Notes: generated by a model not told the origin, from the letters alone. Positions 1 to 9,329 are shown, counted from the stretch's first letter. The stretch is DNA of 34,223 bases from Bifidobacterium breve (GCA_945878785.1 CAMDVC010000004.1:1-34223); one strand, 5' to 3'. Made by a program: numbers and translations.

Positions 1-608
1 CCGGTTCCGGTGACGAGGTTGAAAACGCCCGCAGGAAGCTTTGCTTCGTGGATGATTTCAGCAAGCATAAAGGCGTCAATTGGTGCAATTTCACTTGGCT
101 TTAAAACAACGGTGCAACCTGATGCCATTGCGAAAGCAACTTTGGCTGCGATCTGGTGCAATGGGTAGTTCCACGGGGTGATGCATCCGACAACGCCGAT
201 TGGCTCGCGAACGATCAATGAGCTTCCGACTTCTTTTTCGAATTCAAATGACTCTGCAAGAGCTGCTGCCTGCTTGAACGAGTTGATGGGGAGTCCCACT
301 TGAATCATGTTCGACAACATTTTTGCCATTCCGGTCTCGCGTGAAATTGCAGAAGAAATTTCGTCCATGCGAGCCACCAGTGCATCACCAATTGCGTTCA
401 GGTACTTTGCGCGGTCTGCCTTAGGCAATGAGCTCCACGAGATGAAAGCGGCCTTTGCAGCAGCTGCAGCTTTCGTAACGTCTGATGCGGTTCCTTCTGG
501 AATTGTCGCCATGACTTCTTCGTTGGTTGAGTCAAAGACTGAAATAGTCTTTGAACCTTCGGAAGCGACCCATTGGCCATTGATATAGATCTTGTCGTAG
601 TTTTTCAT
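1..608 (-). CDS. Aldehyde dehydrogenase family protein (partial, C-terminus outside window)
   Basis: Minus-strand reading from ATG at 608: MKNYDKIYINGQWVASEGSKTISVFDSTNEE...GVVGCITPWNYPLHQIAAKVAFAMASGCTVVLKPSEIAP; typical ALDH N-terminal half with PWNYP and KPSE motifs. Not in the ORF track because it is open at the window edge. Confidence 0.93.
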   Translation of the reverse strand, partial: MKNYDKIYINGQWVASEGSKTISVFDSTNEEVMATIPEGTASDVTKAAAAAKAAFISWSSLPKADRAKYLNAIGDALVARMDEISSAISRETGMAKMLSNMIQVGLPINSFKQAAALAESFEFEKEVGSSLIVREPIGVVGCITPWNYPLHQIAAKVAFAMASGCTVVLKPSEIAPIDAFMLAEIIHEAKLPAGVFNLVTGT

Positions 609-798
609 GGTGCATACCCCTTGTTGACGCCACACGATGTGGCTCGATGTAGACGCTAGACGCATAAGGGGCAAAAATTGAAGTCGTCATCGAGACCGGG
701 ATTAGAGCGCCCGAATTCATAAAAATCACGGTCTCCTGGTACGGCAGGCCAATATTTAAATGGAATGTGCACGCAGGTCACCGTGTCATACTCATTAG

Positions 799-1626
799 GT
801 GAAATCTCATCCTTGGAACGGGTCATTCTCTTGGGAACGGCACTTGGCGCAGAGCGGGGCAGTGTCGCAGGCTCAAATCGATCAATTCGATGAGTTGGGT
901 TTCTTTGTCCTGAACGATATTTATTCTTCTGAAGAACTAGCCGAATTGACACGCATTACTGATGAAGCAGAAGATGAAGCAATTGCCGAACTAAAGATGC
1001 AAGCAGATGAACGTTTTCTTATTTCAGAAAATGGCGCAATAACTTTTGCTGCCCAGATTGTGCGACGAAAGCCAGAGATTCGTCCATTCGTGCGGAATGC
1101 AAAAATTCTTGGCATCTGTGCTGACCTGATTGGTCCGAATGTGCGGATGTACCACGACCAAGCTGTGTACAAAATGACAGAGAAGCCGCGTCGGTTTCCA
1201 TGGCATCAAGACAACGGCTATTTATTTGTAGAGCCACAGCACTACCTGACGTGTTGGATTGCTCTCACAGACGCAACGATTGAGAATGGTTGCCCACAAG
1301 TCGTTACAGGGCTTCACAAAGAAGGAACCCTTGCGCACTATTACGTCGACACGCTTGGCTATGAATGCTTTGAGGAACCGCCCTCGGTACCGGTCATTGC
1401 TGAAGTGAAAGCAGGGGGAGCAGTATTCTTTTCTTCCTTGACTCCTCATCTCACGGGTCCGAACTTCAGTGACAGCACCCGCAAGGCATACATCGTGCAG
1501 TATGCATCGTCGGATGCACGAGTGTTAGTAGGTAACGCCGATGCTGGCGCTGCTACGGGTTCTCATGCCATTAGCGATGAGCCACGTGGAATTGCTGTGC
1601 TGGAAAATGGTGTGCCGGTCGCTTAG
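799..1626 (+). CDS. Phytanoyl-CoA dioxygenase (PhyH) family Fe(II)/2-oxoglutarate oxygenase
   Basis: 275-aa ORF (GTG start); WHQDNGY (HxD metal motif) and distal His in SLTPHLTGPN, as in PhyH proteins. Confidence 0.85.
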   Translation: MKSHPWNGSFSWERHLAQSGAVSQAQIDQFDELGFFVLNDIYSSEELAELTRITDEAEDEAIAELKMQADERFLISENGAITFAAQIVRRKPEIRPFVRNAKILGICADLIGPNVRMYHDQAVYKMTEKPRRFPWHQDNGYLFVEPQHYLTCWIALTDATIENGCPQVVTGLHKEGTLAHYYVDTLGYECFEEPPSVPVIAEVKAGGAVFFSSLTPHLTGPNFSDSTRKAYIVQYASSDARVLVGNADAGAATGSHAISDEPRGIAVLENGVPVA

Positions 1627-3215
1627 ACCAGAACGAAACCTTCGTAGCCGTTAGCAGCAACTTCAGTGCACTTATCTGCATAGGTGGGAAAACCGAGTAA
1701 CGGCATAAAGACGCGGGGCTTACCCGGAACATTTGCGCCTAGGTACCAACTGTTGCACGACGGATATAGCGTCATGTCGGCAACAGCATTGACGAATGCC
1801 ACCCATTCGGTTTGTTCCTTATCGGTGGTCTCAATTGTGGTCTTGCCCGAAGAGACAATGTGTGAGATGCAGTCAGAGATCCACTCAACATGCTGCTCAA
1901 TAGACATCATCATGTTGGTCAACACTGATGGGCTTCCAGGGCCAGACACCATGAACATGTTTGGAAAGCCAGCGGTACTGAGACCGAGGTACGTAACAGG
2001 GCCTGCTTCCCATGCTTCAGCAAGTGGTTGGTTGTTGCGTCCTCGAATATCAATCTTCAGAAGCGAACCGGTCATTGCGTCAAAGCCGGTTGCGTATACC
2101 AGCACATCAAATGTGTGTTGATCTCCACCGGCGACAAGCCCGTGTTCTGTGATGCGTTCTATTGGGTCAGAACCAACATCAACGAGTGACACGTTGGAGC
2201 GATTGAACGTTTCGTAATATCCAGAATCAAGACACAGGCGCTTGCACCCGATGACTTGGGTTGGGAGAAGTTTCTGTGCTGTTACTGGGTCTTTCACGAC
2301 GGAATAAATCTTTTCACGAACAAATTCTGCGACTGTTTCGTTTGCATCATGATTCAATAGGAAGTCGTTATACGAAGAAAGAAACGCAAAGCCCCCTTCT
2401 TCCCAACGTCGTTCAAATTCTTGTCGGCGTTCAGCGTCAGTAACTTCCAATGCAGATTGTTCGTTGCGTCGGATCCTTGACCCGAATGCACCCATTTGTT
2501 GTCTGTTCTGATCACGGAATTCGTTGTAGTTACCTTTTACATCTTTGACATATTCCTTGTCGATAGTGTCATTGCGAGCAGGAATGGAATATGTGGCAGT
2601 GCGTTGAAACACGGTGAGGTGCTTTGATTGTTCAGCAATAATAGGGATGCTCTGGATGGCAGAAGATCCGGTGCCTATGAGTCCGACTGTTTTGTCGGTG
2701 AAGTCAACACCATCGTGTGGCCATTCGCCCGTGTGATACGTAGGGCCAGTAAATGAATCCGCGCCAATAAAATGAGGGACGTTCGTTGAAGACAAACAGC
2801 CAGTAGCGAACACAACGAATCGTGCAGTGACAACGTCACCTTTGTCTGTTGTGACTGTCCAATTGTTTGACTTCTCATTAAAGATCGCAGACGTCACACG
2901 CGTAGAGAACTGAATATCGCGACGAAGATCGAAACGGTCAGCAACATGTTGTGCGTAGGTAAGAATCTCAGGCTGACCTGCGTATCGTTGATTCCACTCC
3001 CACTCTTGTTGGAGGTCGTTGTCAAAGCTGTACGAGTATTCGACACTTTCAATGTCACAACGAGCGCCTGGGTATCTGTTCCAGTACCACGTGCCGCCAA
3101 CATCAGTGCCAGCTTCAAAGACTTGAACAGAAAGATTGGCAGCGCGAGCGCGATGCACCATATACATGCCAGCAAAACCTGCGCCGACTACGGCGATATC
3201 AACTGAACGTTCCAT
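1623..3215 (-). CDS. Flavin-containing monooxygenase, type I Baeyer-Villiger monooxygenase-like
   Basis: Start chosen at ATG 3215 (MERSVDIAVVGAGFAGMYMVHRA). Rossmann GxGxxG motifs (GAGFAG, GTGSSA) and exact BVMO fingerprint FxGxxxHTxxWP as FTGPTYHTGEWP. Confidence 0.93.
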   Translation of the reverse strand: MERSVDIAVVGAGFAGMYMVHRARAANLSVQVFEAGTDVGGTWYWNRYPGARCDIESVEYSYSFDNDLQQEWEWNQRYAGQPEILTYAQHVADRFDLRRDIQFSTRVTSAIFNEKSNNWTVTTDKGDVVTARFVVFATGCLSSTNVPHFIGADSFTGPTYHTGEWPHDGVDFTDKTVGLIGTGSSAIQSIPIIAEQSKHLTVFQRTATYSIPARNDTIDKEYVKDVKGNYNEFRDQNRQQMGAFGSRIRRNEQSALEVTDAERRQEFERRWEEGGFAFLSSYNDFLLNHDANETVAEFVREKIYSVVKDPVTAQKLLPTQVIGCKRLCLDSGYYETFNRSNVSLVDVGSDPIERITEHGLVAGGDQHTFDVLVYATGFDAMTGSLLKIDIRGRNNQPLAEAWEAGPVTYLGLSTAGFPNMFMVSGPGSPSVLTNMMMSIEQHVEWISDCISHIVSSGKTTIETTDKEQTEWVAFVNAVADMTLYPSCNSWYLGANVPGKPRVFMPLLGFPTYADKCTEVAANGYEGFVLV

Positions 3216-3304
3216 AGGCCCCCCTTGGTGTCCGATAACCGAAACCTTAGTGGGAGCAGAAGGTGAGTGGTCTAGTGGATGAGACCAGACCACTCAGATC
3301 TGAT

Positions 3305-4981
3305 TTAGTAGCTGCGCGCTGGGCGTGAGCTGCTTGAGCGCTCACCACGAGGTCCGCCTGGGCGTCCTCCGCGTGAGTCTGGACGAGGTCCGCGAGGCGA
3401 ATCGCCGCGAGGGCCACGGTCACGGAAATCACGGTCGCCACGAGGTGCATCACTGCGTGGGCCCCGGTCACGGAAATCACGGTCACCGCGAGGTGCGTCG
3501 CTACGAGGAGCGCGGTCTTCACGGGGACGGTCGTCGCGTGGACGATCATCACGAGGGCCACGATCTTCACGAGGACGGTCGTCGCGTGGACGATCATCAC
3601 GAGGGCCACGGTCATCACGACGATCGCGTCCGCCGCCGTAGCCGCCTCCGCCACCGTATGACTTGCCGCCGCCTGAACGACCACGGTCTCCGCCGCCGCC
3701 GTATGAACGGCCGCCGCCACCTGAGCGTGAGCGATCGCGATCACGACCGCCTCCGCCATTGCGACCTCCGCCGCCACCGCGACGCTCTTCGATTGATGGC
3801 ATCTCTTTGAACTCGCGCTCGCCAGGAGCAACTTCTTCAAGGATTGCGTCGCCCTTGGCAACGTTTACTGAGATTGGATCAATGCCCGCATCTTTTGCAA
3901 GACGCTTGACGTGACGACGCATGTTCTCAGTCACCATGGTGATAACAGTGCCTTCTGCACCGGCGCGAGCGGTACGGCCCGAACGGTGAAGGAAAGCTTT
4001 GTGCTCTTCTGGTGGATCAGCGTGGATAACAAGTGCAATGTCATCAACGTGAATACCGCGTGCTGCGATATCTGTTGCGACAAGTGTGTCTGCTTTTCCG
4101 CCTGAGAAGGCTGCCAAGTTACGTGCGCGAACATTTTGCGACAAGTCACCGTGCAATTCAACGCTAGGAACTCCAGCTTTGATAAGTGCTTCGGTGAGCT
4201 TGCGTGCGCCATGCTTGGTGCGTGTGAATACAAGTGAACGACCAGGCGCTGCACACAAATCTTGCAACACATCAAAGCGATTCGCTTGTGACACGTTGAA
4301 GAAATAGTGAGTCATTGTCGCTTCATCTTCAAGATTTGATTCAACTTCATGAGTAACTGGGTTGTTCAAAAACTTGCGAACGAGCTTGTCGATTCCGCGG
4401 TCAAGAGTCGCAGAGAACAACATGCGCTGTCCGTCACGAGGAGTCTTTGACAAAATCTGTGTGACATGTTCGAGGAACCCGAGTTCTGCCATGTGGTCTG
4501 CTTCGTCGAGAACAGTGATCTCAATTGCGTCGAGGTCTACGTGACCTGATTCCATGAGGTCAATGAATCGACCTGGGCAAGCAACAACGATGTCAACACC
4601 ATTGCGCAATGCTTCAATCTGCTTTGGGTAACCAACGCCACCGTAAACAGTGGTGGTGCGCATGCCGAGGCGGCGGGCAAGAGGTGCAAGAACGTCACAC
4701 ACTTGGTTGGCCAACTCGCGAGTTGGAACCAAGATCAGTGCACGTGGTGCGTAGTTCTCGCGTGGCTTGTTGCTCTCGAGCAAGCGAGCCAACATCGGCA
4801 ATGTGAATGCAAGCGTCTTGCCGGATCCCGTGCGGCCGCGGCCGAGAGTGTCGCGACCAGCCAACGCGTCTGCGATGGTTGCTTGCTGGATGGGGAATGG
4901 TTCGATGAGGCCTTGTGAGGTCAGTTCATCAACCAGGGGCGTGGGCAGACCAAGGTCAGCAAAAGTAGGACGGGTGTCCAT
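3305..4981 (-). CDS. DEAD-box ATP-dependent RNA helicase with Arg/Gly/Asp-rich repetitive C-terminus
   Basis: Q-motif (FADLGLP...PFPIQQATI), GRGRTGSGKT, PTRELA, DEAD (VLDEADHM), SAT, HRSGRTARAG. Start chosen at ATG 4981 (MDTRPTFADLG). Confidence 0.96.
   Translation of the reverse strand: MDTRPTFADLGLPTPLVDELTSQGLIEPFPIQQATIADALAGRDTLGRGRTGSGKTLAFTLPMLARLLESNKPRENYAPRALILVPTRELANQVCDVLAPLARRLGMRTTTVYGGVGYPKQIEALRNGVDIVVACPGRFIDLMESGHVDLDAIEITVLDEADHMAELGFLEHVTQILSKTPRDGQRMLFSATLDRGIDKLVRKFLNNPVTHEVESNLEDEATMTHYFFNVSQANRFDVLQDLCAAPGRSLVFTRTKHGARKLTEALIKAGVPSVELHGDLSQNVRARNLAAFSGGKADTLVATDIAARGIHVDDIALVIHADPPEEHKAFLHRSGRTARAGAEGTVITMVTENMRRHVKRLAKDAGIDPISVNVAKGDAILEEVAPGEREFKEMPSIEERRGGGGGRNGGGGRDRDRSRSGGGGRSYGGGGDRGRSGGGKSYGGGGGYGGGRDRRDDRGPRDDRPRDDRPREDRGPRDDRPRDDRPREDRAPRSDAPRGDRDFRDRGPRSDAPRGDRDFRDRGPRGDSPRGPRPDSRGGRPGGPRGERSSSSRPARSY
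3416..3607 (-). repeat. Four in-frame 48-bp (16-aa) units in helicase C-terminus
   Basis: Protein reads GPRDDRPRDDRPREDR x2, then APRSDAPRGDRDFRDR and GPRSDAPRGDRDFRDR; DNA matches recur at 48-bp offset (e.g. tcgtcgcgtg at 3531 and 3579). Confidence 0.85.
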
Positions 4982-5014
4982 GGGGGTATCTCCCTTATAA
5001 GGGCCATAGATACC
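4982..5014 (-). promoter_or_regulatory. Stem-loop in 5' leader of the helicase mRNA covering the putative Shine-Dalgarno region
   Basis: Minus strand GGTATCT-ATGG-CCCT-TATA-AGGG-AGATACC-CCC-ATG: 7-bp outer stem, 4-bp inner stem in the 12-bp palindrome CCCTTATAAGGG; AAGGGAG lies in the 3' arm. Confidence 0.55.
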
Positions 5015-5092
5015 GGTTTGTACCCATGGGTGCACTCGAAGCGCTTGAGCAGACTAGCGGTACCCCTGTGGAAAACCTAGGGAAAACTCAAA

Positions 5093-5488
5093 TTATTTTG
5101 TCAGTGTGACTTTGATCGCAGTGTCAGCTGCATGGGAGGCCTTGCCTAACATGCGCCTCAGCCACGATTGGGCGATGATGGCGAGGTACATGACTCGGTA
5201 CTTTTTGCGTACCAAATCTGCGACTCGTCGTGAATCGGGACCATCGAGAACGACTGCTGTTCCTTGGTACACGGTTGCGTCGGCGGCGACTAGGCCTTTG
5301 AACGTGCACACGGCGAGTGTGGCTCGCGCATCACGACGAACGCGTTTTACTTTGAACGCATCATGATCAGTAGTGAAGGCATAACCACCTTCAAACGGCA
5401 CAACCCACACGGGAAGTGAAACTGCATTGCCGTCCTTTTTATATGTCGTAAACGAGACATATTTGGCGGCATCAAGGTCTGCAGGCAT
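5093..5488 (-). CDS. PPOX-class (pyridoxamine 5'-phosphate oxidase-like/F420-dependent) family protein
   Basis: Split-barrel-like sequence MPADLDAAKYVSFTTYKKDGNAVSLPVWVV...YAFTTDHDAFKVKRVRRDARATLAVCTFKG. Start chosen at ATG 5488. Confidence 0.7.
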   Translation of the reverse strand: MPADLDAAKYVSFTTYKKDGNAVSLPVWVVPFEGGYAFTTDHDAFKVKRVRRDARATLAVCTFKGLVAADATVYQGTAVVLDGPDSRRVADLVRKKYRVMYLAIIAQSWLRRMLGKASHAADTAIKVTLTK

Positions 5489-5519
5489 AAAAATCCTCTC
5501 CAGAAAAACTGACAACTAT

Positions 5520-5595
5520 TGGTCGGGGAGGGGAGACTTGAACTCCCGGCCTCCTGGTCCCAAACCAGGCGCGCTACCAACTGCGCCACACCCCG
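5520..5595 (-). tRNA. tRNA-Pro (anticodon UGG), 3' CCA encoded
   Basis: Minus strand CGGGGTG TG GCGC AGTTGGTA GCGC G CCTGG TTTGGGA CCAGG AGGCC GGGAG TTCAAGT CTCCC CTCCCCG A CCA; complete cloverleaf, 73 nt plus CCA. Confidence 0.96.
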
Positions 5596-5625
5596 CGGTG
5601 TTTCCGATGATGCTATCGGCAGGTT

Positions 5626-5895
5626 TTAGCTGGCGCTCTTAGCAATACGAGCGAGGCGCTTTGCAGTGCGACCAATCGGTGAAAGGTGGCGGTGGTCGAG
5701 GTCGCCGATTTCGATGCCATTGGAAAAAAGAACACGGTAACGAAGCCAATTGAATCCATTGGACAAGATGACCTTGCCCTCTGTTCCGGCAGCTACGCCA
5801 TCAAGATCAACCGTGGTCACGACCTTGTCGCCGTTACGCAAGTTGATTTGGCCCTTGTGTGGGTTAGCGAGAGCGTGGGGCTTCCAAAGAGTCAT
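5626..5895 (-). CDS. Small conserved-looking protein, possible SH3-like/KOW-like fold
   Basis: 89-aa ORF from ATG 5895: MTLWKPHALANPHKGQINLRNGDKVVTTVDLDGVAAGTEGKVILSNGFNWLRYRVLFSNG...; no antisense competitor of comparable quality. Confidence 0.55.
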   Translation of the reverse strand: MTLWKPHALANPHKGQINLRNGDKVVTTVDLDGVAAGTEGKVILSNGFNWLRYRVLFSNGIEIGDLDHRHLSPIGRTAKRLARIAKSAS

Positions 5896-5992
5896 GTCTC
5901 CATTATTGCCTGAAACAGCATCAGAGAAGCGAACCCGTGAATCGGTCGGCAAAAGAACAGTCAGTCAGGCGCGCCGATACACTTTGCATCCT

Positions 5993-7393
5993 GTGAAAAG
6001 CACTCTCGAAGCCCTAGAGGGCAACAAAGTCAAGCTGTCCATCGAAGTTGACGAGTCGGAATTCGACCGCAACTTGGATGCTGCATTCCGAAAGATCGCT
6101 CATGAAGTGCGTCTCCCTGGCTTTCGGCCGGGCAAAGCTCCCCGCCGCGTGCTTGAGGCACGTATCGGAATTGATGCTGCACGAGGTCAAGCACTGCAAG
6201 ATGCGATTCCTGAATATCTCAGCAAGGCAGTTCGCGAGCATGATGTTGACATCATCTCGACACCTGATGTCACGTTGACAAACAACAACGACCCAGTTGA
6301 TGCAGATAATCCTGTTCCAGCGGAGTTTGTGTACCCAGTGATGTTCGAAGCAATTTGTGAAGTGCGCCCTGAAATTTCGGTTCCCGGTTACGGCGGACTG
6401 CGTATTGAGTTGTCGAGCCCCAGTCTTTCTGATGAAGAACTTGAAGAAGCAGTTGCCACAGAGCGTCGTCGTTTCGGTTCGTTGGTTGATGTTGATCGTG
6501 CTGCAGAAACAGGCGACAACGTAGTTATCGACCTTGAAGGACTCCGCGACGGAGAGCCTGTTGCCGGACTCAATGTTGACGAATGGACCTATGAAATCGG
6601 GCGCGCCTGGGTTGCCCCCGGATTCGATGAGCAACTCACAGGCGCAAAAAAGGGCGATGTTCTGCGCTTCAATGCCGTTCCGAATGGCACCGAGGAAGCT
6701 GCGGACTTTGTTGTCACTGTGAACCGAGTTCAAACATTGGAACTTCCTGAACTCACTGATGAATGGGTGGAAGCAAACATTGCGGAATCAGACACAGTTG
6801 TTGAATGGCGTCAATCATTGCGCGACCGATACACCGAAATGCGTGTTAATCAAATGCGTCGCACTGTTGTTGATCGCTTAACAGACGAACTAGCAAAACT
6901 TGTAGAAATTGAAGCACCAGAATCAATGGTTGGTTCAGATATGCAAGCACGTGTACAAAACACCATTCAGCAATTCCAACAGCAGGGCATTGCGCTCGAT
7001 CAGTGGTTGTCAGCAACAGGTCAAGACACAGAGTCATTTATCGCTGGCATGAAAGAGCAATCAGAAAAAGCAGTCAAGATTGATCTTGCATTGCGTGCAG
7101 TTGCGGCAGCGCAGGCCATCACCGTCAGCGACGATGATCTTGAAGCGGAATTTGAAGCAATTGGTGTTCGCGTCAATGAAAAAACTGCCAAAGTGCGTAA
7201 GGCATATGAGCAAAATGATGCCATTGCTGACCTAGTCGCCCAGATGCGTAAATCTCAAGCACTTGAGTGGTTGCTGCACAACTCAACCTTTGTAGACCAG
7301 AATGGAACTGTTCTTCCCACCGACACGGTGCTCGGAGAACACGACCACGACCACGACCACGATGATGAAGATGAAGCAGAGGATGCAGAATGA
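5993..7393 (+). CDS. tig: Trigger factor (ribosome-associated chaperone)
   Basis: GTG at 5993: [59 protein letters not shown] (GFRxGKxP signature); followed by clpP-clpX. The ORF-track start at 5750 runs over the upstream gene. Confidence 0.96.
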   Translation: MKSTLEALEGNKVKLSIEVDESEFDRNLDAAFRKIAHEVRLPGFRPGKAPRRVLEARIGIDAARGQALQDAIPEYLSKAVREHDVDIISTPDVTLTNNNDPVDADNPVPAEFVYPVMFEAICEVRPEISVPGYGGLRIELSSPSLSDEELEEAVATERRRFGSLVDVDRAAETGDNVVIDLEGLRDGEPVAGLNVDEWTYEIGRAWVAPGFDEQLTGAKKGDVLRFNAVPNGTEEAADFVVTVNRVQTLELPELTDEWVEANIAESDTVVEWRQSLRDRYTEMRVNQMRRTVVDRLTDELAKLVEIEAPESMVGSDMQARVQNTIQQFQQQGIALDQWLSATGQDTESFIAGMKEQSEKAVKIDLALRAVAAAQAITVSDDDLEAEFEAIGVRVNEKTAKVRKAYEQNDAIADLVAQMRKSQALEWLLHNSTFVDQNGTVLPTDTVLGEHDHDHDHDDEDEAEDAE

Positions 7394-8016
7394 ACTTCCA
7401 GAATTACTACGTACCAAATGTGACTGAACAGACAAGCAGGGGTGAACGCACTTCTGACTTGTTCTCACGGTTGTTGAAAGAGAACATCATCTTCCTGGGC
7501 ATGCCTATTGACGACACCGTTGCAAACCTCATCTGTGCACAGCTCATTCACTTGGAGAGCGAAAACCCAGATCGTGACATCAACATCTACATCAATAGCC
7601 CCGGCGGCGACATCACGTCACTGTTCGCTATTTACGACACGATGCAGTTCATCAAGAACGACATTGCCACTATTTGCCTTGGCCAAGCAGCCTCCGCAGC
7701 AGCCGTCCTTTTGGCCGCCGGCACCAAGGGAAAGCGTCTTGCTTTGCCTCATAGCCGAGTCCTTCTCCATCAGCCATATGGTCAGGTTGGCTACGGCCAG
7801 GTGACCGATCTGGAGATTGCAGCCAAGGAAATCCTTCGTATGCGCGACCTTTTGGAAGAGATTCTTGCCAAGCACACGGGCCAGAGCATGGAAAGAATTC
7901 ATGCCGATACTGACCGTGACTTCGTAATTGAAGCCAATGAGGCCGTCGAGTATGGCATTATCGACAGTGTGATTTCATCACGTGAATTAACGGACCGTTC
8001 CGGTCCAATTCGCTAA
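7390..8016 (+). CDS. clpP: ATP-dependent Clp protease proteolytic subunit
   Basis: [17 protein letters not shown] nucleophile region, [11 protein letters not shown]; overlaps tig by ATGA. Confidence 0.98.
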   Translation: MNFQNYYVPNVTEQTSRGERTSDLFSRLLKENIIFLGMPIDDTVANLICAQLIHLESENPDRDINIYINSPGGDITSLFAIYDTMQFIKNDIATICLGQAASAAAVLLAAGTKGKRLALPHSRVLLHQPYGQVGYGQVTDLEIAAKEILRMRDLLEEILAKHTGQSMERIHADTDRDFVIEANEAVEYGIIDSVISSRELTDRSGPIR

Positions 8017-8039
8017 CACACAGTTCGAGGAGGGCCTTC

Positions 8040-9323
8040 GTGGCCAAGTTTGGTGACACAGGAGAGCTTTTGAAGTGCTCCTTTTGCGGTAAGTCCCAAA
8101 AGCAAGTCAAGAAACTCATTGCTGGACCTGGTGTCTATATCTGCGATGAATGTATTGAACTGTGTAATGAGATCATTGAAGAAGAGGTCGGCGAGCGCTC
8201 TGATGTGCGTCTTGATGTACTTCCAACTCCTATTGAGACTCGTACATTCCTCGACGAATATGTAGTGGGGCAAGAGCGCGCAAAGAAAGTTCTTTCTGTC
8301 GCCGTATTCCATCATTATCGACGCTTGCAATACATGCAGCAGAACACCGGCATTCGGCGTGACGAAGTGGAATTGCAAAAGAGCAATATTCTCCTTCTTG
8401 GTCCGACTGGTTGCGGTAAAACACACCTGGCCCAAACTCTTGCTCGTATGTTGAATGTGCCATTCGCTGTTGCTGATGCAACAGCACTCACAGAAGCCGG
8501 ATATGTCGGTGAAGACGTTGAAAACATCTTGCTCAAACTTCTTCAAGCAGCAGATTTTGATGTGAAGCGTGCGGAGCAAGGCATTGTGTACATCGACGAG
8601 ATTGACAAGGTTGCTCGCAAGGCTGAGAACCCCAGCATTACGCGTGATGTGTCTGGCGAGGGTGTTCAACAAGCGCTTCTGAAAATCTTGGAGGGCACAG
8701 TTGCATCTGTGCCGCCACAAGGTGGTCGTAAGCACCCGCATCAAGAATTTATTCAGATTGATACGACCAACGTGCTGTTCATCTGCGGTGGAGCTTTTTC
8801 CGGTCTCGAGCAGATTATTGAACAACGCATCGGTCACAAGGGCATGGGCTTTCACGCAACAGTGACATCAAAAGCCGACAAAGATCCTGGCGAATTGTTC
8901 GAGCAAGTTCTTCCTGAGGACTTGTTGAAGTTTGGAATGATTCCAGAGTTCATTGGTCGTTTGCCGATGGTGGGTGCAGTGCATGCGCTCGACAAGCCTG
9001 CCCTAATGCAGATCCTTACAGAACCCAAAAATGCGCTCGTGAAGCAGTACGCGAAGTTATTTGAGTTCGATGACATTGAATTAGACATCGAGCCAGCAGC
9101 GTTAGAGGCGATTGCGGAACTTGCTATGACGCGTGGAACTGGCGCACGTGGCTTGCGTTCCATCCTTGAAGAGACACTGCTTGATGCAATGTATGAATTG
9201 CCTGGTCGCACAGATATTGCACGTGTTGTCGTTAATGCAGATTGTGTCAGGAACAAAGCAATGCCTGAACTTGTGACAAAGACTGCTGCACGAGCACCTC
9301 GTCAGCGCCGCGCAGCCTCTTAG
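8040..9323 (+). CDS. clpX: ATP-dependent Clp protease ATP-binding subunit ClpX
   Basis: Zinc-finger CSFCGKSQ...CDECIELC, Walker [30 protein letters not shown] start. Confidence 0.98.
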   Translation: MAKFGDTGELLKCSFCGKSQKQVKKLIAGPGVYICDECIELCNEIIEEEVGERSDVRLDVLPTPIETRTFLDEYVVGQERAKKVLSVAVFHHYRRLQYMQQNTGIRRDEVELQKSNILLLGPTGCGKTHLAQTLARMLNVPFAVADATALTEAGYVGEDVENILLKLLQAADFDVKRAEQGIVYIDEIDKVARKAENPSITRDVSGEGVQQALLKILEGTVASVPPQGGRKHPHQEFIQIDTTNVLFICGGAFSGLEQIIEQRIGHKGMGFHATVTSKADKDPGELFEQVLPEDLLKFGMIPEFIGRLPMVGAVHALDKPALMQILTEPKNALVKQYAKLFEFDDIELDIEPAALEAIAELAMTRGTGARGLRSILEETLLDAMYELPGRTDIARVVVNADCVRNKAMPELVTKTAARAPRQRRAAS

Positions 9324-9329
9324 GACCAC

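Noticed and set aside
3416-3607. Possible CRISPR-like array
   Set aside because: Units are contiguous 48-bp coding repeats in frame with the helicase; no unique spacers, no cas genes.
3325-3810. 161-aa plus-strand His/Arg-rich ORF
   Set aside because: Antisense to the helicase repeat region; composition is an artefact of complementing Arg/Asp/Gly codons.
3247-3861. 204-aa minus-strand ORF with Ala/Val/His-rich repeats
   Set aside because: It is an alternative frame of the repetitive helicase C-terminus; its periodicity just mirrors the 48-bp repeats.
5750-5992. N-terminal extension of the trigger factor ORF
   Set aside because: Overlaps the divergent 89-aa gene and does not resemble trigger factor; GTG 5993 gives the canonical N-terminus.
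6014-6733. 239-aa minus-strand ORF
   Set aside because: Entirely antisense to tig, which has clear family motifs; no recognisable domain.
8013-8855. 280-aa minus-strand ORF
   Set aside because: Antisense to clpX; no family features and an improbable composition.
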